Made by a program: the position numbers and the translations under genes
Assembly (NCBI RefSeq): GCF_001570585.1
Contig: NZ_BBXF01000009.1
Coordinates: forward strand, 1 to 64,000
Direction: 5' to 3'
Origin: Herbidospora daliensis
Lineage (GTDB): Bacteria; Actinomycetota; Actinomycetes; Streptosporangiales; Streptosporangiaceae
Length of the DNA: 64,000 nt
The notes under the pieces: model-generated
The model's database searches: none
Seen by the model: the letters and a program-made list of their open reading frames with translations, nothing else
Told to the model about the DNA's origin: nothing
Shown here: positions 17,115 to 24,641 of the stretch, one piece after another
Position numbering within the stretch: the stretch's first letter is position 1
Layout: each line of letters opens with the position of its first letter

Positions 17115-18004
17115 CCCGCGGCGACCCAGTTGTCACGGTGGCCGGCCCAGGACGCGGCCGCGCCGACGATGGCGGCCTTGGGAGCAGTGCCCGGAGCCGG
17201 CGCGGTCTCGGCGGGAGAGGCCTGGTGGATCGCCGTCAGCCGTGGCGAGTTCCCGGCCAGGCCGATCGTGCTCCTTCTTCGCGAGGGAAGGGGCGGGTTC
17301 TTCGCGGGCTCCCGGTGAATCGCCTTCGGGCTGTGCGGCGGAAGGGCGACGGGCTCTCCGCGAGTGGCCTTCAGGCTTCGTGGCGGAAGCGGCGCGGTCT
17401 CGCCGGACCCTCGGCGAGTCGCCTTCGTGCTCCGTGAGGAGAGGGCGTTTTCAGCGGCTTCCCGGCGCGGTGCCTTCGTGCTTCGTGACGGACGGGCCGC
17501 GTTCTCGGCGGATCGCCGTCGAGCCGCCTTCGGGCTTCGTGACGGAAGCGGTGCGGTCTCGGCGGGCTCCCGGCGAATCGCCTGAGAGCCGCGTGCCGGA
17601 AGGGCGGCAGGTTCCCGGCGAGTGGCCTTCTGGCCTCGCGGCGGAAGGGCGAGAGATTCGCTGCGAGTCGTCTTCGCGCTACGCGGCGGAAAGGCGAGAG
17701 ATTCGCTGCGAGTCGTCTTCGCGCTACGCGGCGGAAGGGCGAGAGATTCGCTGCGAGTCGTCTTCGCGCTACGCGGCGGAAGGGCGAGAGATTCGCGGAG
17801 AGCGGCCTTGGTGCCTCGGGGCGGTCGCGGTGCGGTTTCGCTGGGTTCCCGGCGGATCGCCGTGGAGCCGCGTGCCGGAAGGGCGGCGGGTTCCCGGCGG
17901 GTGGCCTTCTGGCTTCGCGGTGGGAGAGGCGTGTTCTCAGCGGGTTCCCGGCGGGTCGCCGCTGGAGCCGTTCGGCGGATGCCGGGGGAGACGGCCGTGG
18001 TCAT
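17102..18004 (-). CDS. Arg/Pro-rich tandem-repeat protein, unknown
   Basis: A 300-codon frame from ATG 18004, with a modest GGGGG ribosome site. After ~15 residues it consists of about 14 tandem units of 15, 17 or 18 residues with the consensus A-[TI]-R-R-E-P-A-E-x-x-x-L-P-P-R-S-x-K, followed by a ~55-residue non-repeat tail. All units are multiples of 3 bp, so the frame is never broken. The product would be strongly basic, disordered and probably nucleic-acid- or polyanion-binding. The stop overlaps the MFS start, suggesting translation. Frames on the other strand are also open, so it may instead be expanded non-coding DNA. No family is recognised. Confidence 0.45.
   Translation of the reverse strand: MTTAVSPGIRRTAPAATRREPAENTPLPPRSQKATRREPAALPARGSTAIRREPSETAPRPPRGTKAALRESLALPPRSAKTTRSESLALPPRSAKTTRSESLAFPPRSAKTTRSESLALPPRGQKATRREPAALPARGSQAIRREPAETAPLPSRSPKAARRRSAENAARPSRSTKAPRREAAENALSSRSTKATRRGSGETAPLPPRSLKATRGEPVALPPHSPKAIHREPAKNPPLPSRRRSTIGLAGNSPRLTAIHQASPAETAPAPGTAPKAAIVGAAASWAGHRDNWVAAGWTS
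17649..17783. repeat. Three tandem 45-bp units
   Basis: Units at 17649-17693, 17694-17738 and 17739-17783 begin GCGAGAGATTCGCTGCG and are identical except for one A/G near the end of the first. A diverged fourth begins at 17784. They are the youngest part of the repeat gene and encode TTRSES-LALPPRSAK-type units on the minus strand. Confidence 0.9.
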
Positions 18005-18124
18005 GCGCCGGACCCCCGGTGGAGCAGGGTGGTGATCCTTGCCGTGGTCGAGCGAGGTCGGAACGGGGTGGAGCTCATGGGCTCGACTCTACGGAGTCCC
18101 ACCGACAGAACTCACTCGGATATT

Positions 18125-18136
18125 GGTCCTAGGACC
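18125..18136. promoter_or_regulatory. 12-bp palindrome upstream of the binding lipoprotein
   Basis: GGTCCTAGGACC is a perfect palindrome 46 nt before the lipoprotein start and close to possible promoter elements (TTGGTC 18123, TAGGCT 18143). It is a candidate operator or restriction-like chance palindrome; evidence is limited to symmetry and position. Confidence 0.35.
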
Positions 18137-18182
18137 TGCGAGTAGGCTTCCGGGGAGTCCGGTTCCAGGCCGTGGAGGATCG

Positions 18183-19337
18183 TTGGCGTCGCGTCGTCTC
18201 ACCGCCCTCGCCGGGGCCGCCGTTCTGCTGCTGGCCGCCTGTGGTCAGCAGCTCGCCTCCGCGCCGACCCCCTCCTCCTCCGCGACCACCTCGCCGTCCG
18301 CCACGCCTTCGCCGTCGCGCACCCCGTCGCCGTCGCCCACCGCGTCCGGGACGGGGGAGGGGGCGCTGACCGTGCTGGCGCCTCGGGGGTTCGTCGAGTG
18401 GGGCGGCAACGACCGGAAGGTGAACTGGGTCGCGCCGTTCGAGCGGGAGAGCGGGTGCCGGGTCACCTACCGGCCGTGGGAGTACGTCGCGGGCAATCCC
18501 GTCAACGTCGACACCTTCGACGTGGTCGCGGCCGGGCCCGATCTGGCCGGGAAGCTCGTCGCCGACGGCGGGGCGGCGCGCATCGACACCGGGAAGGTGT
18601 CGGGTTACTCCGGGTTGCCGAAGTGGGCGCGTGAGCTGGTCGGCGACCACGGCGTGCCCTACGTGTGGGACACCACCGTGGTGGCGGTGAAGGACGGCGC
18701 GAAGGGGTCGATCTTCGCGGCCGACGGGCCGGTGCTGCTGCGCGACACCCCGCTGACCATCGCCGACGCCGCGCTGTCGCTCGGGGTCGACGACCCCTAC
18801 CAGCTCAGCGCGGGGCAGTTCCGCGAGGCCGTGGCGCTGCTGGAGAAGAAGAAGGACGGGCGGGCCTACTGGCGCGATCCCGTCCAGGTCATCGAGGGGT
18901 TCGCGGGCGGGGCGACGATGGCGCAGGCCACGCCCTATGTGCTGGGCGGCATGGCCGGGGCCGGGGTCGGCGTCACGCGGGCCGGGGGGCCGGTCACGGG
19001 GTGGGTGATGTCGTGGATGGTGTCCGCCCGTGCGGCGCATCCCTCGTGTGCGGAGAGCTGGCTGGAATGGTCGCTGCGGCCCGACGTGCAGCGGGAGGTC
19101 GCCTGGTGGACGGGGACCGCGCCGGCGAACCCGAAGGCGTGCACGTACAAGATCACTGAGGATGCGCCGCCCGGTGAGGCGGCCAAGCAGGCGCGCGTGA
19201 AGGCGTTGTGCGACGGGCACTCCGACAAGGGTGTGGTGTTCGCCACCTTCCCGGCCGCCGACTGCGGCGGCGACGCGGGGTCGTGCACGGCCTATGACGA
19301 CTGGATCAAGGCCTGGACCTCCCTGAAGGAGGAGTAG
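18183..19337 (+). CDS. Polyamine-type ABC transporter substrate-binding lipoprotein
   Basis: TTG 18183 is preceded by GGAGG and gives a lipoprotein signal peptide ending in LLLAAC (lipobox Cys at ~residue 20). This is followed by a Ser/Thr/Pro-rich spacer (~25-55) and a PotD-like binding domain (LTVLAPRGFVEWGGND…, VPYVWDTTVVAVK). The 384-aa protein would be anchored to the outer face of the membrane and capture spermidine/putrescine or a related cation. No permease or ATPase gene is adjacent; a PotBCA-type set without a binding protein lies at 58924-61581, so they might cooperate. The assignment rests on overall PotD layout, and the ligand is inferred. Confidence 0.8.
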   Translation: MASRRLTALAGAAVLLLAACGQQLASAPTPSSSATTSPSATPSPSRTPSPSPTASGTGEGALTVLAPRGFVEWGGNDRKVNWVAPFERESGCRVTYRPWEYVAGNPVNVDTFDVVAAGPDLAGKLVADGGAARIDTGKVSGYSGLPKWARELVGDHGVPYVWDTTVVAVKDGAKGSIFAADGPVLLRDTPLTIADAALSLGVDDPYQLSAGQFREAVALLEKKKDGRAYWRDPVQVIEGFAGGATMAQATPYVLGGMAGAGVGVTRAGGPVTGWVMSWMVSARAAHPSCAESWLEWSLRPDVQREVAWWTGTAPANPKACTYKITEDAPPGEAAKQARVKALCDGHSDKGVVFATFPAADCGGDAGSCTAYDDWIKAWTSLKEE

Positions 19338-19388
19338 GTCCCCTCACGAGTTCACTGATTGGTGGACCAGTCGAATTCGGCCATCTTA

Positions 19389-19418
19389 TTGAATGGTCAG
19401 TCAGTCAGCTGTTAGCCT
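19389..19418 (+). promoter_or_regulatory. Promoter for leaderless saccharopine-dehydrogenase-like gene
   Basis: TTGAAT (19389-19394), an 18-bp spacer and TAGCCT (19413-19418) are followed 7 nt later by the ATG at 19426. This is the spacing expected when transcription starts on the first base of the start codon. TGGTGGACCA (19360-19369), a GntR/FadR-like palindrome, lies just upstream. Confidence 0.6.
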
Positions 19419-19425
19419 GCTCTGC

Positions 19426-20628
19426 ATGCGGATCCTCCTTGTCGGCGCTGGTGGCGTGGGTTCGGCCATGGTGGCCATCGCCTCGCGGCGCAGTTTCTAC
19501 GACCACATCGTTGTTGCCGATTACGACGTGAACCGGGCCGTTTCCGCATGTGCCCGGATCGAAGACCCCCGTTTCTCCGCGATCGGGCTCGACGCCTCGA
19601 ACGCGGCCGAGGTCGAGGCGGCCCTGCGGGCCCACGAGTGCGACGTGCTGTTCAACGCCGTCGACCCGCGCTTCGACATGCCGCTGTTCACCGCCGCCCT
19701 GAACGCCGGGGTGACCTACCTCGACATGGCGATGTCGCTCAGCGCCCGCCACCCCCAGCGCCCCTACGAGATGCCCGGCGTGAAGCTCGGCGACGACCAG
19801 TTCGCCCTGGCCGACCAGTGGGAGCAGCGCGACCAGCTGGCCCTCGTCGGCATGGGCGTCGAGCCCGGTCTCGCCGACGTGTTCGCCCGCTACGCCGCCG
19901 ACCACCTCTTCGAGACGATCGAGGAGATCGGCATCCGCGACGGCTCCAACCTGCGCGTCGACGGCTACGACTTCGCCCCGACCTTCTCCATCTGGACCAC
20001 CATCGAGGAGTGCCTGAACCCCCCGATCGTGTGGGAGGACGGCCGCTGGCACACCACCGAGCCGTTCAGCGAGCCCGAGGTGTTCGACTTCCCCGAGGGC
20101 ATCGGCCCGGTGGAGTGCGTGAACGTCGAGCACGAAGAGGTGCTGCTGGTGCCCCGGTGGGTCGACACCCGCCGCGTCACCTTCAAGTACGGCCTCGGCA
20201 ACGAGTTCATCGAGGTGCTGAAGACGCTGCGCAAGCTCGGCCTCGACTCACCCGGCACCGTGAAGGTGAAGGGCCTCGACGTGTCGCCGCGCGACGTCGT
20301 GGCGGCCTCGCTGCCCGACCCGTCGACCCTCGGCGACCGCATGCGCGGCAAGACCTGCGCTGGCACCTGGGTCAAGGGCGTCGGCAAGGACGGCCGGGCG
20401 CGCGAGGTCTACCTCTACCACGTGGTCGACAACGAGTGGTCGATGCGCGAGTACGGCTGCCAGGCCGTCGTGTGGCAGACCGCGGTGCACCCGGTCGTCG
20501 CCCTGGAGTTGCTGGCTAACGGGGTCTGGAAGGGCAAGGGCGTGCTCGGCCCGGAGGCCTTCGACGCGGTGCCGTTCCTCGACCTGCTCACCGACTACGG
20601 CTCTCCTTGGGCGCTCCGCGAGCAGTGA
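19426..20628 (+). CDS. Saccharopine dehydrogenase-family oxidoreductase
   Basis: A 400-aa protein with an N-terminal Rossmann dinucleotide-binding motif (ILLVGAGGVGSAMV) and the saccharopine dehydrogenase/carboxynorspermidine synthase fold. The second half contains MGVEPGLADVFARYAADH and a long catalytic domain. Members form or cleave C-N bonds of saccharopine-type or carboxynorspermidine-type compounds with NAD(P)H. Given the polyamine-like lipoprotein upstream and GabT downstream, an amine or lysine-linked substrate is likely but not proven. There is no ribosome site; promoter spacing indicates a leaderless mRNA from ATG 19426. Its 3' end overlaps the next, convergent gene by 41 bp. Confidence 0.85.
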   Translation: MRILLVGAGGVGSAMVAIASRRSFYDHIVVADYDVNRAVSACARIEDPRFSAIGLDASNAAEVEAALRAHECDVLFNAVDPRFDMPLFTAALNAGVTYLDMAMSLSARHPQRPYEMPGVKLGDDQFALADQWEQRDQLALVGMGVEPGLADVFARYAADHLFETIEEIGIRDGSNLRVDGYDFAPTFSIWTTIEECLNPPIVWEDGRWHTTEPFSEPEVFDFPEGIGPVECVNVEHEEVLLVPRWVDTRRVTFKYGLGNEFIEVLKTLRKLGLDSPGTVKVKGLDVSPRDVVAASLPDPSTLGDRMRGKTCAGTWVKGVGKDGRAREVYLYHVVDNEWSMREYGCQAVVWQTAVHPVVALELLANGVWKGKGVLGPEAFDAVPFLDLLTDYGSPWALREQ

Positions 20629-20818
20629 GCTGCCGCTCGCCGCGCCGGGGCACGACGGGAAGCAGGGCTTCGGCGCACTCGTCACACGCGTGGACGGTGG
20701 TGTCGTCGGGCAACCGGCCGACTCGGACGCGGGGGCGAGGCCATTTCTTGTGGCAGACCACACAGGCGTCTCCGTCGCGCTGGAGCGAGGTGAGACCTGC
20801 CGGGTCGAACGTCAGCAA
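20588..20818 (-). CDS. Small zinc-ribbon-like protein (76 aa)
   Basis: TTG 20818 lies ~8-11 nt after a strong GAGGAGG ribosome site. The 76-aa product has two Cys-x2-Cys pairs (CVVCHKKW and CDECAEAL, ~25 residues apart), the layout of a small treble-clef or zinc ribbon that binds one Zn. It is basic at the C-terminus and has no membrane segment. Function is unknown; such proteins are often nucleic-acid binding or small regulators. Its last ~14 codons overlap the 3' end of the convergent oxidoreductase gene. Confidence 0.65.
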   Translation of the reverse strand: MLTFDPAGLTSLQRDGDACVVCHKKWPRPRVRVGRLPDDTTVHACDECAEALLPVVPRRGERQLTARGAPKESRSR

Positions 20819-20941
20819 ACCTGTCCGCCTCCTCGGTCATGTGTCGGAACCGTTATAACGCGACTACCTGGTGTGATCGACTAGCTCGACGCCAAGTCAG
20901 GGTTAAATGACTGGCATCCGACAGGGCGTACAACAACAAAA

Positions 20942-20970
20942 GGGGCACCCGGCCACAAGCCGGGTGCCCG
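20942..20970 (-). terminator. gabT terminator
   Basis: GGGCACCCGGC (20943-20953) pairs with GCCGGGTGCCC (20959-20969) around a 5-nt loop. Read on the minus strand the hairpin is followed by CCTTTTGTTGTTG, a good T-rich tail. It lies just after the gabT stop. Confidence 0.85.
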
Positions 20971-20982
20971 CTTTGTTGTGAA

Positions 20983-22329
20983 TCACACCTCGCTGACGGC
21001 TTTTTCGAGGATGGTCAAACCCTCGTCGAGCAGGTGGTCCGGAATCACCAACGGCGGGAGGAACCGGAGCACATTGCCGTAGGTGCCGGCGGTCAGCACC
21101 ACGAGCCCCTCCGCGTGGCACCGCTTGGCGATCTCCGCCGCCGCGGCCGGGTTCGGGTCCTTCGTGCCGGGGACGACCAGCTCGATCGCCGTCATGGCGC
21201 CCCGGCCGCGCACGTCGCCGATGATCCCCGAGCGCTCCTGGAGGGCGCGCAGGCGCGGCAGCATCACGTCGCCGATCGCGCGGGCCCGCTCGACCAGGCC
21301 CTCCTCCTCGATCGTCTCCAGCACGCCCAGGGCCGCCTCGCAGGCCACCGGGTTGCCGCCGTAGGTGCCGCCCAGGCCGCCGGCGTGCACGGCGTCCATG
21401 AGCTCGGCGCGGCCGGTCACGGCGGCCAGCGGCAGGCCGCCCGCGATGCCCTTGGCCGTGGTGATGATGTCGGGCACGACGCCCTCGTCCTCGCAGGCGA
21501 ACATCTGGCCCGTCCGGCCGAAGCCGGTCTGGATCTCGTCGGCGATGAACACGATGCCGTTGGCCTCGCAGAACTCCTTGATGCGCGGCAGGAAGCCCTT
21601 CGCCGGCACGATGAAGCCGCCCTCGCCCGCGATGGGCTCGATGATCACCGCGGCGACGTTCTCGGCCCCGATCTGCTTGGTGATCTGGTCGATCGCCTGC
21701 GCCGCGGCCTCCTCGGCCACGTTCTCGCCCGGCCACCGGTAGGGGTAGGCGAGCGGCATGCGGTAGACCTCGGGGGCATAGGGCCCGAAGCCCTGCTTGT
21801 ACGGCATGTTCTTGGCCGTCAGCGTCATGGTCAGCAGGGTGCGGCCGTGGTAGCCGTGGTCGAAGGCCACCACCGCAGGGCGGCCGGTCGCCAGGCGGGC
21901 CACCTTGACCGCGTTCTCCACCGCCTCGGCGCCGCTGTTCACCAGGAACGTGCGCTTCTCGTGGTCACCCGGGGTGATCGTGTTGAGCTTCTCGCAGACG
22001 GCGACGTACGACTCGTACGGCGTGATCATGAAGCAGGTGTGGGTGAAGTCGGCCACCTGCCGCTGGACCCGCTCGACCACCTTCGGGGCGGCGTTGCCGA
22101 CGTTGGTGACGGCGATGCCCGAACCGAAGTCGATCAGGGAGTTGCCGTCGGCGTCGACCAGCACGCCGCCACCGGCCTTCGTCACGAAGACCGGCAGGGT
22201 GGTGCCCACGCCGGCGGGCACCGCCGACTGCTTGCGGGAGAACATCTCCCGCGACTTGGGGCCGGGGATCTCGGTGACGAGGCGGCGCTCCTGGGGAAGC
22301 CCCGGGCCGCCGTGGGCTGTAGTGGTCAT
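20983..22329 (-). CDS. gabT: 4-aminobutyrate aminotransferase
   Basis: A 448-aa class III aminotransferase that converts GABA and 2-oxoglutarate to succinate semialdehyde and glutamate in the cytosol. It shows [12 protein letters not shown] for phosphate binding, [12 protein letters not shown] with the PLP-ring Asp, and the Schiff-base Lys293 in [10 protein letters not shown]. The [10 protein letters not shown] and AEGLV…[12 protein letters not shown] segments are characteristic of bacterial GabT. It is divergently transcribed from a PucR-type regulator across a 99-bp gap containing an inverted repeat. The succinate-semialdehyde dehydrogenase step could be supplied by the aldehyde dehydrogenase at 24642. 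Confidence 0.93.
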   Translation of the reverse strand: MTTTAHGGPGLPQERRLVTEIPGPKSREMFSRKQSAVPAGVGTTLPVFVTKAGGGVLVDADGNSLIDFGSGIAVTNVGNAAPKVVERVQRQVADFTHTCFMITPYESYVAVCEKLNTITPGDHEKRTFLVNSGAEAVENAVKVARLATGRPAVVAFDHGYHGRTLLTMTLTAKNMPYKQGFGPYAPEVYRMPLAYPYRWPGENVAEEAAAQAIDQITKQIGAENVAAVIIEPIAGEGGFIVPAKGFLPRIKEFCEANGIVFIADEIQTGFGRTGQMFACEDEGVVPDIITTAKGIAGGLPLAAVTGRAELMDAVHAGGLGGTYGGNPVACEAALGVLETIEEEGLVERARAIGDVMLPRLRALQERSGIIGDVRGRGAMTAIELVVPGTKDPNPAAAAEIAKRCHAEGLVVLTAGTYGNVLRFLPPLVIPDHLLDEGLTILEKAVSEV

Positions 22330-22372
22330 GTGCTCGACGTTACGTGCCCCGGTGCGAAGTCTCGATGCTCCG

Positions 22373-22399
22373 ACGTGGCAGAATCGAGGATCGCCACGT
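22373..22399. promoter_or_regulatory. Inverted repeat between gabT and its PucR regulator
   Basis: ACGTGGC (22373-22379) and GCCACGT (22393-22399) flank 13 bp in the divergent intergenic region. It is a natural candidate for the PucR-type regulator site controlling gabT. Confidence 0.6.
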
Positions 22400-22428
22400 G
22401 CCGGAATGGACAACGAGGGGGCCGATAG

Positions 22429-23814
22429 GTGGCGCCGTCCCTGCGCAGGATCACCAGCATGGCCGGGCTGCGCGTGCTGGCCGGGTCGGGCGCGCTCGAC
22501 CGCCCGGTGCGCTGGGTCGCGGTGAGCGAGCTGGAGGATCCCACGCCGTTCCTGGAGGGCGACGAGCTGGTGCTCACCACCGGGATGCGGACGGCCTCGT
22601 GGCGACCGTACATCACCCGGCTCGTGGACCGGGGTGTCGCGGGCCTCGGCTTCGGCATCGGCCTCAGCCACGCGCGGGTGCCCGCCGAGCTGGTCGCGGC
22701 GGCGGCCGAGGCGGGGTTGCCGCTGGTCGAGGTGGCCAGGGAGACCCCCTTCATCGCCATCGGGAAGGCCGTCAGCGACCTGCTGGCCGCCGAACACTAC
22801 GAGGAGATCACCGGGGCCTTCGAGGCCCAGGGCCGGCTGACCAGGGCCGCCCTGCGCGGCGACGGCGCGGCGTCGGTGGCCGACCGGCTGGCCCGCGAGC
22901 TCGGCGGCTGGGTGGTGCTGCTCGACGAGACCGGCACGGTCCGCCACGCCACCCCGCCCGAGGCGGAGGAGCGCGCCGCCGGGCTGCGCAGCGAGTTCGC
23001 CCGGCTCAGGAGCGGCGCGGCGGCCGTCGCGCTGGCCGGGCCGCAGGAGAACGTCGTGGTCCAGCCCCTGGGCGGACGCGGCTTCTTCGCCGTCGGCGCC
23101 GGCCACCCCTTCACGCCGATCGCCCACACGATCGTCAACGCGGCGGCCTCGCTGCTGACCCTGGCGCTGGAGCAGGGCGCCGCCCCCGAGCGGCTGCGCT
23201 CGGCGGTGCTGCGGCTGCTGGTCGCGGGGGAGACCGAGACGGCCCGCGCGGTGTTGTCGGACGTCGGCGTGACGCTGCCCGCCGATCCCGTCGTGGTGCT
23301 GGCGGTCGCCGAGAGCGGCCCGATCAGGGCCTTCCACGCGCCCTACGGCGACGCGACCGTCGTGATCTGCGGAGAGTCGGAGGTGCCGGGCCTGCGCGAC
23401 GCCTTCGACGGCGACGTCGGGATCAGCCTGCCCGGCCCGCTGACCGGCGTCGCGGCCGCCGTCGACCAGGCGATGCGGGCCTACCGGGCCGGGCGCGGGA
23501 AGCTGGGCTTCGCCGACCTGGCGGGCCAGGGCCTGCTCGACCTGCTCGACCCCGAGGCGGTGCGCGCCTACGCCGCCGTGCTGCTGGCCCCGCTCGACGA
23601 GCAACGTGGTGACCTGCGGGAATCCCTTCAGGCGTACCTCGCCTGCAACGGCCACTGGGACGCCGCCGCGCAGCGGCTGGGCGTGCACCGGCACACCCTG
23701 CGTTATCGCATGAAGAAGGCGGCCGACCTGCTCGGCCGCGACCTCGACGACCCGGCCGCGCGGGCGGAGTTGTGGATCGCGCTCAGTGCGCCTGGGCCAC
23801 CACGAACTGGTTGA
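22429..23814 (+). CDS. PucR-family regulator, probable GABA-use regulator
   Basis: A 461-aa protein with the N-terminal PucR sensor domain (MAGLRVLAGSGALDRPVRWVAVSELEDPTPFL…LTTGM), a middle region, and a C-terminal HTH (YLACNGHWDAAAQRLGVHRHTLRYRMKKAADLL) typical of CdaR/PucR proteins. It starts at GTG 22429 and is divergent from gabT; regulators of this class next to gabT often activate GABA use. This makes it the best candidate to bind the inverted repeat at 22373-22399. The 3' end overlaps the convergent TetR gene by 32 bp. Confidence 0.92.
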   Translation: MAPSLRRITSMAGLRVLAGSGALDRPVRWVAVSELEDPTPFLEGDELVLTTGMRTASWRPYITRLVDRGVAGLGFGIGLSHARVPAELVAAAAEAGLPLVEVARETPFIAIGKAVSDLLAAEHYEEITGAFEAQGRLTRAALRGDGAASVADRLARELGGWVVLLDETGTVRHATPPEAEERAAGLRSEFARLRSGAAAVALAGPQENVVVQPLGGRGFFAVGAGHPFTPIAHTIVNAAASLLTLALEQGAAPERLRSAVLRLLVAGETETARAVLSDVGVTLPADPVVVLAVAESGPIRAFHAPYGDATVVICGESEVPGLRDAFDGDVGISLPGPLTGVAAAVDQAMRAYRAGRGKLGFADLAGQGLLDLLDPEAVRAYAAVLLAPLDEQRGDLRESLQAYLACNGHWDAAAQRLGVHRHTLRYRMKKAADLLGRDLDDPAARAELWIALSAPGPPRTG

Positions 23815-24412
23815 TCGTGGCGTTGGTGACCACGGTGTAGGTCTGGGCGTCGGGCAGATGCCCGGCACGTTCCAGTGAGATCGCCCCCTGGGCGGCGGCC
23901 CACAACGCGTCGGCGATCTTGCGGGGCTGGGTCGGGGTCAGGTAGCCCGCCGAGATGCAGTCGGAGATCACCCGGTCGAACAGGTTGAGCGCCGCGCGGG
24001 CGAGGGTGCGGGCCCGTTCTGACGGGACGAAGCCCGGGATGGCCCGCTCGAACATCAGGCTGTAGTAGCCGGGCTCGGCCAGCGCCGCCTCGCGGTAGGC
24101 CGGGCCGAGCGACAGGAGGTATTCGAACGGGTCGGTGCGCGCCGGCAGGGCGGCCAGGCGGCGGCGGAAACGTTCGAAGCCTTCGAGGTAGAGCGCCTCG
24201 GCCAGGCCCTCTTTGCTGCCGAACATCGTGTAGATGACGGTGGTGGCGCACCCGGCCTCGGCGGCGATGCGCCGCACGGTCAGGCTCTCGGGCCCCGCGC
24301 TGATCAGCAGTTCGCTCGCGACGTCGAGGAGTTTGGTGCGTAGCTCGTCGTAGGTACTCCGCTGGCCGAGAGCGTACGCGCCCTGCAATCCGAGCGGGAC
24401 CGGCGTGGCCAT
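23783..24412 (-). CDS. TetR-family transcriptional regulator
   Basis: A 209-aa repressor from ATG 24412, with AGAAGGG as a possible ribosome site; a longer GTG 24478 start is possible. The HTH lies at residues ~25-70 (KLLDVASELLISAG…VRRIAAEAGCATTVIYTMFGSKEGLAEAL), followed by a TetR_C_33-like ligand domain. It is divergent from the aldehyde dehydrogenase at 24642, its likely target. I see no strong palindrome in the ~230-bp gap. The 3' end overlaps the PucR gene on the other strand by 32 bp. Confidence 0.9.
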   Translation of the reverse strand: MATPVPLGLQGAYALGQRSTYDELRTKLLDVASELLISAGPESLTVRRIAAEAGCATTVIYTMFGSKEGLAEALYLEGFERFRRRLAALPARTDPFEYLLSLGPAYREAALAEPGYYSLMFERAIPGFVPSERARTLARAALNLFDRVISDCISAGYLTPTQPRKIADALWAAAQGAISLERAGHLPDAQTYTVVTNATINQFVVAQAH

Positions 24413-24628
24413 GAGCGACGAGCCCTTCTCATCAAGGGGCCCTCGCATCGGACCCGAACCTTGACTTAACCACGCCACTCAGCGTTCAAACCGCACCGCA
24501 ATGGAAAACATCCCGAAATTGCGGCGCAACCGTGACATGGGGTTGGAACATGGGGACTTGTCCGCAATGGCCAGAAGATTGCAGCCGATTGTGCGATGCG
24601 GAGTAAGGCCCGTTACACGATAGTGGCA

Positions 24629-24634
24629 TAGCGT
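24629..24634 (+). promoter_or_regulatory. -10 element for leaderless aldehyde dehydrogenase gene
   Basis: TAGCGT is separated by 7 nt from the ATG at 24642, the spacing of an actinobacterial leaderless promoter. There is no ribosome site. No convincing -35 box is seen. Confidence 0.45.
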
Positions 24635-24641
24635 CGGTTGC

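Noticed and set aside
17281-18000. CRISPR array
   Set aside because: Units are contiguous and 45-54 bp long with no unique spacers, and there are no cas genes; it is a tandem repeat.
20983-23868. 961-codon minus-strand frame, possible fusion to GabT
   Set aside because: The upstream half is antisense to the PucR gene and of low complexity; GabT has a normal start at 22329.
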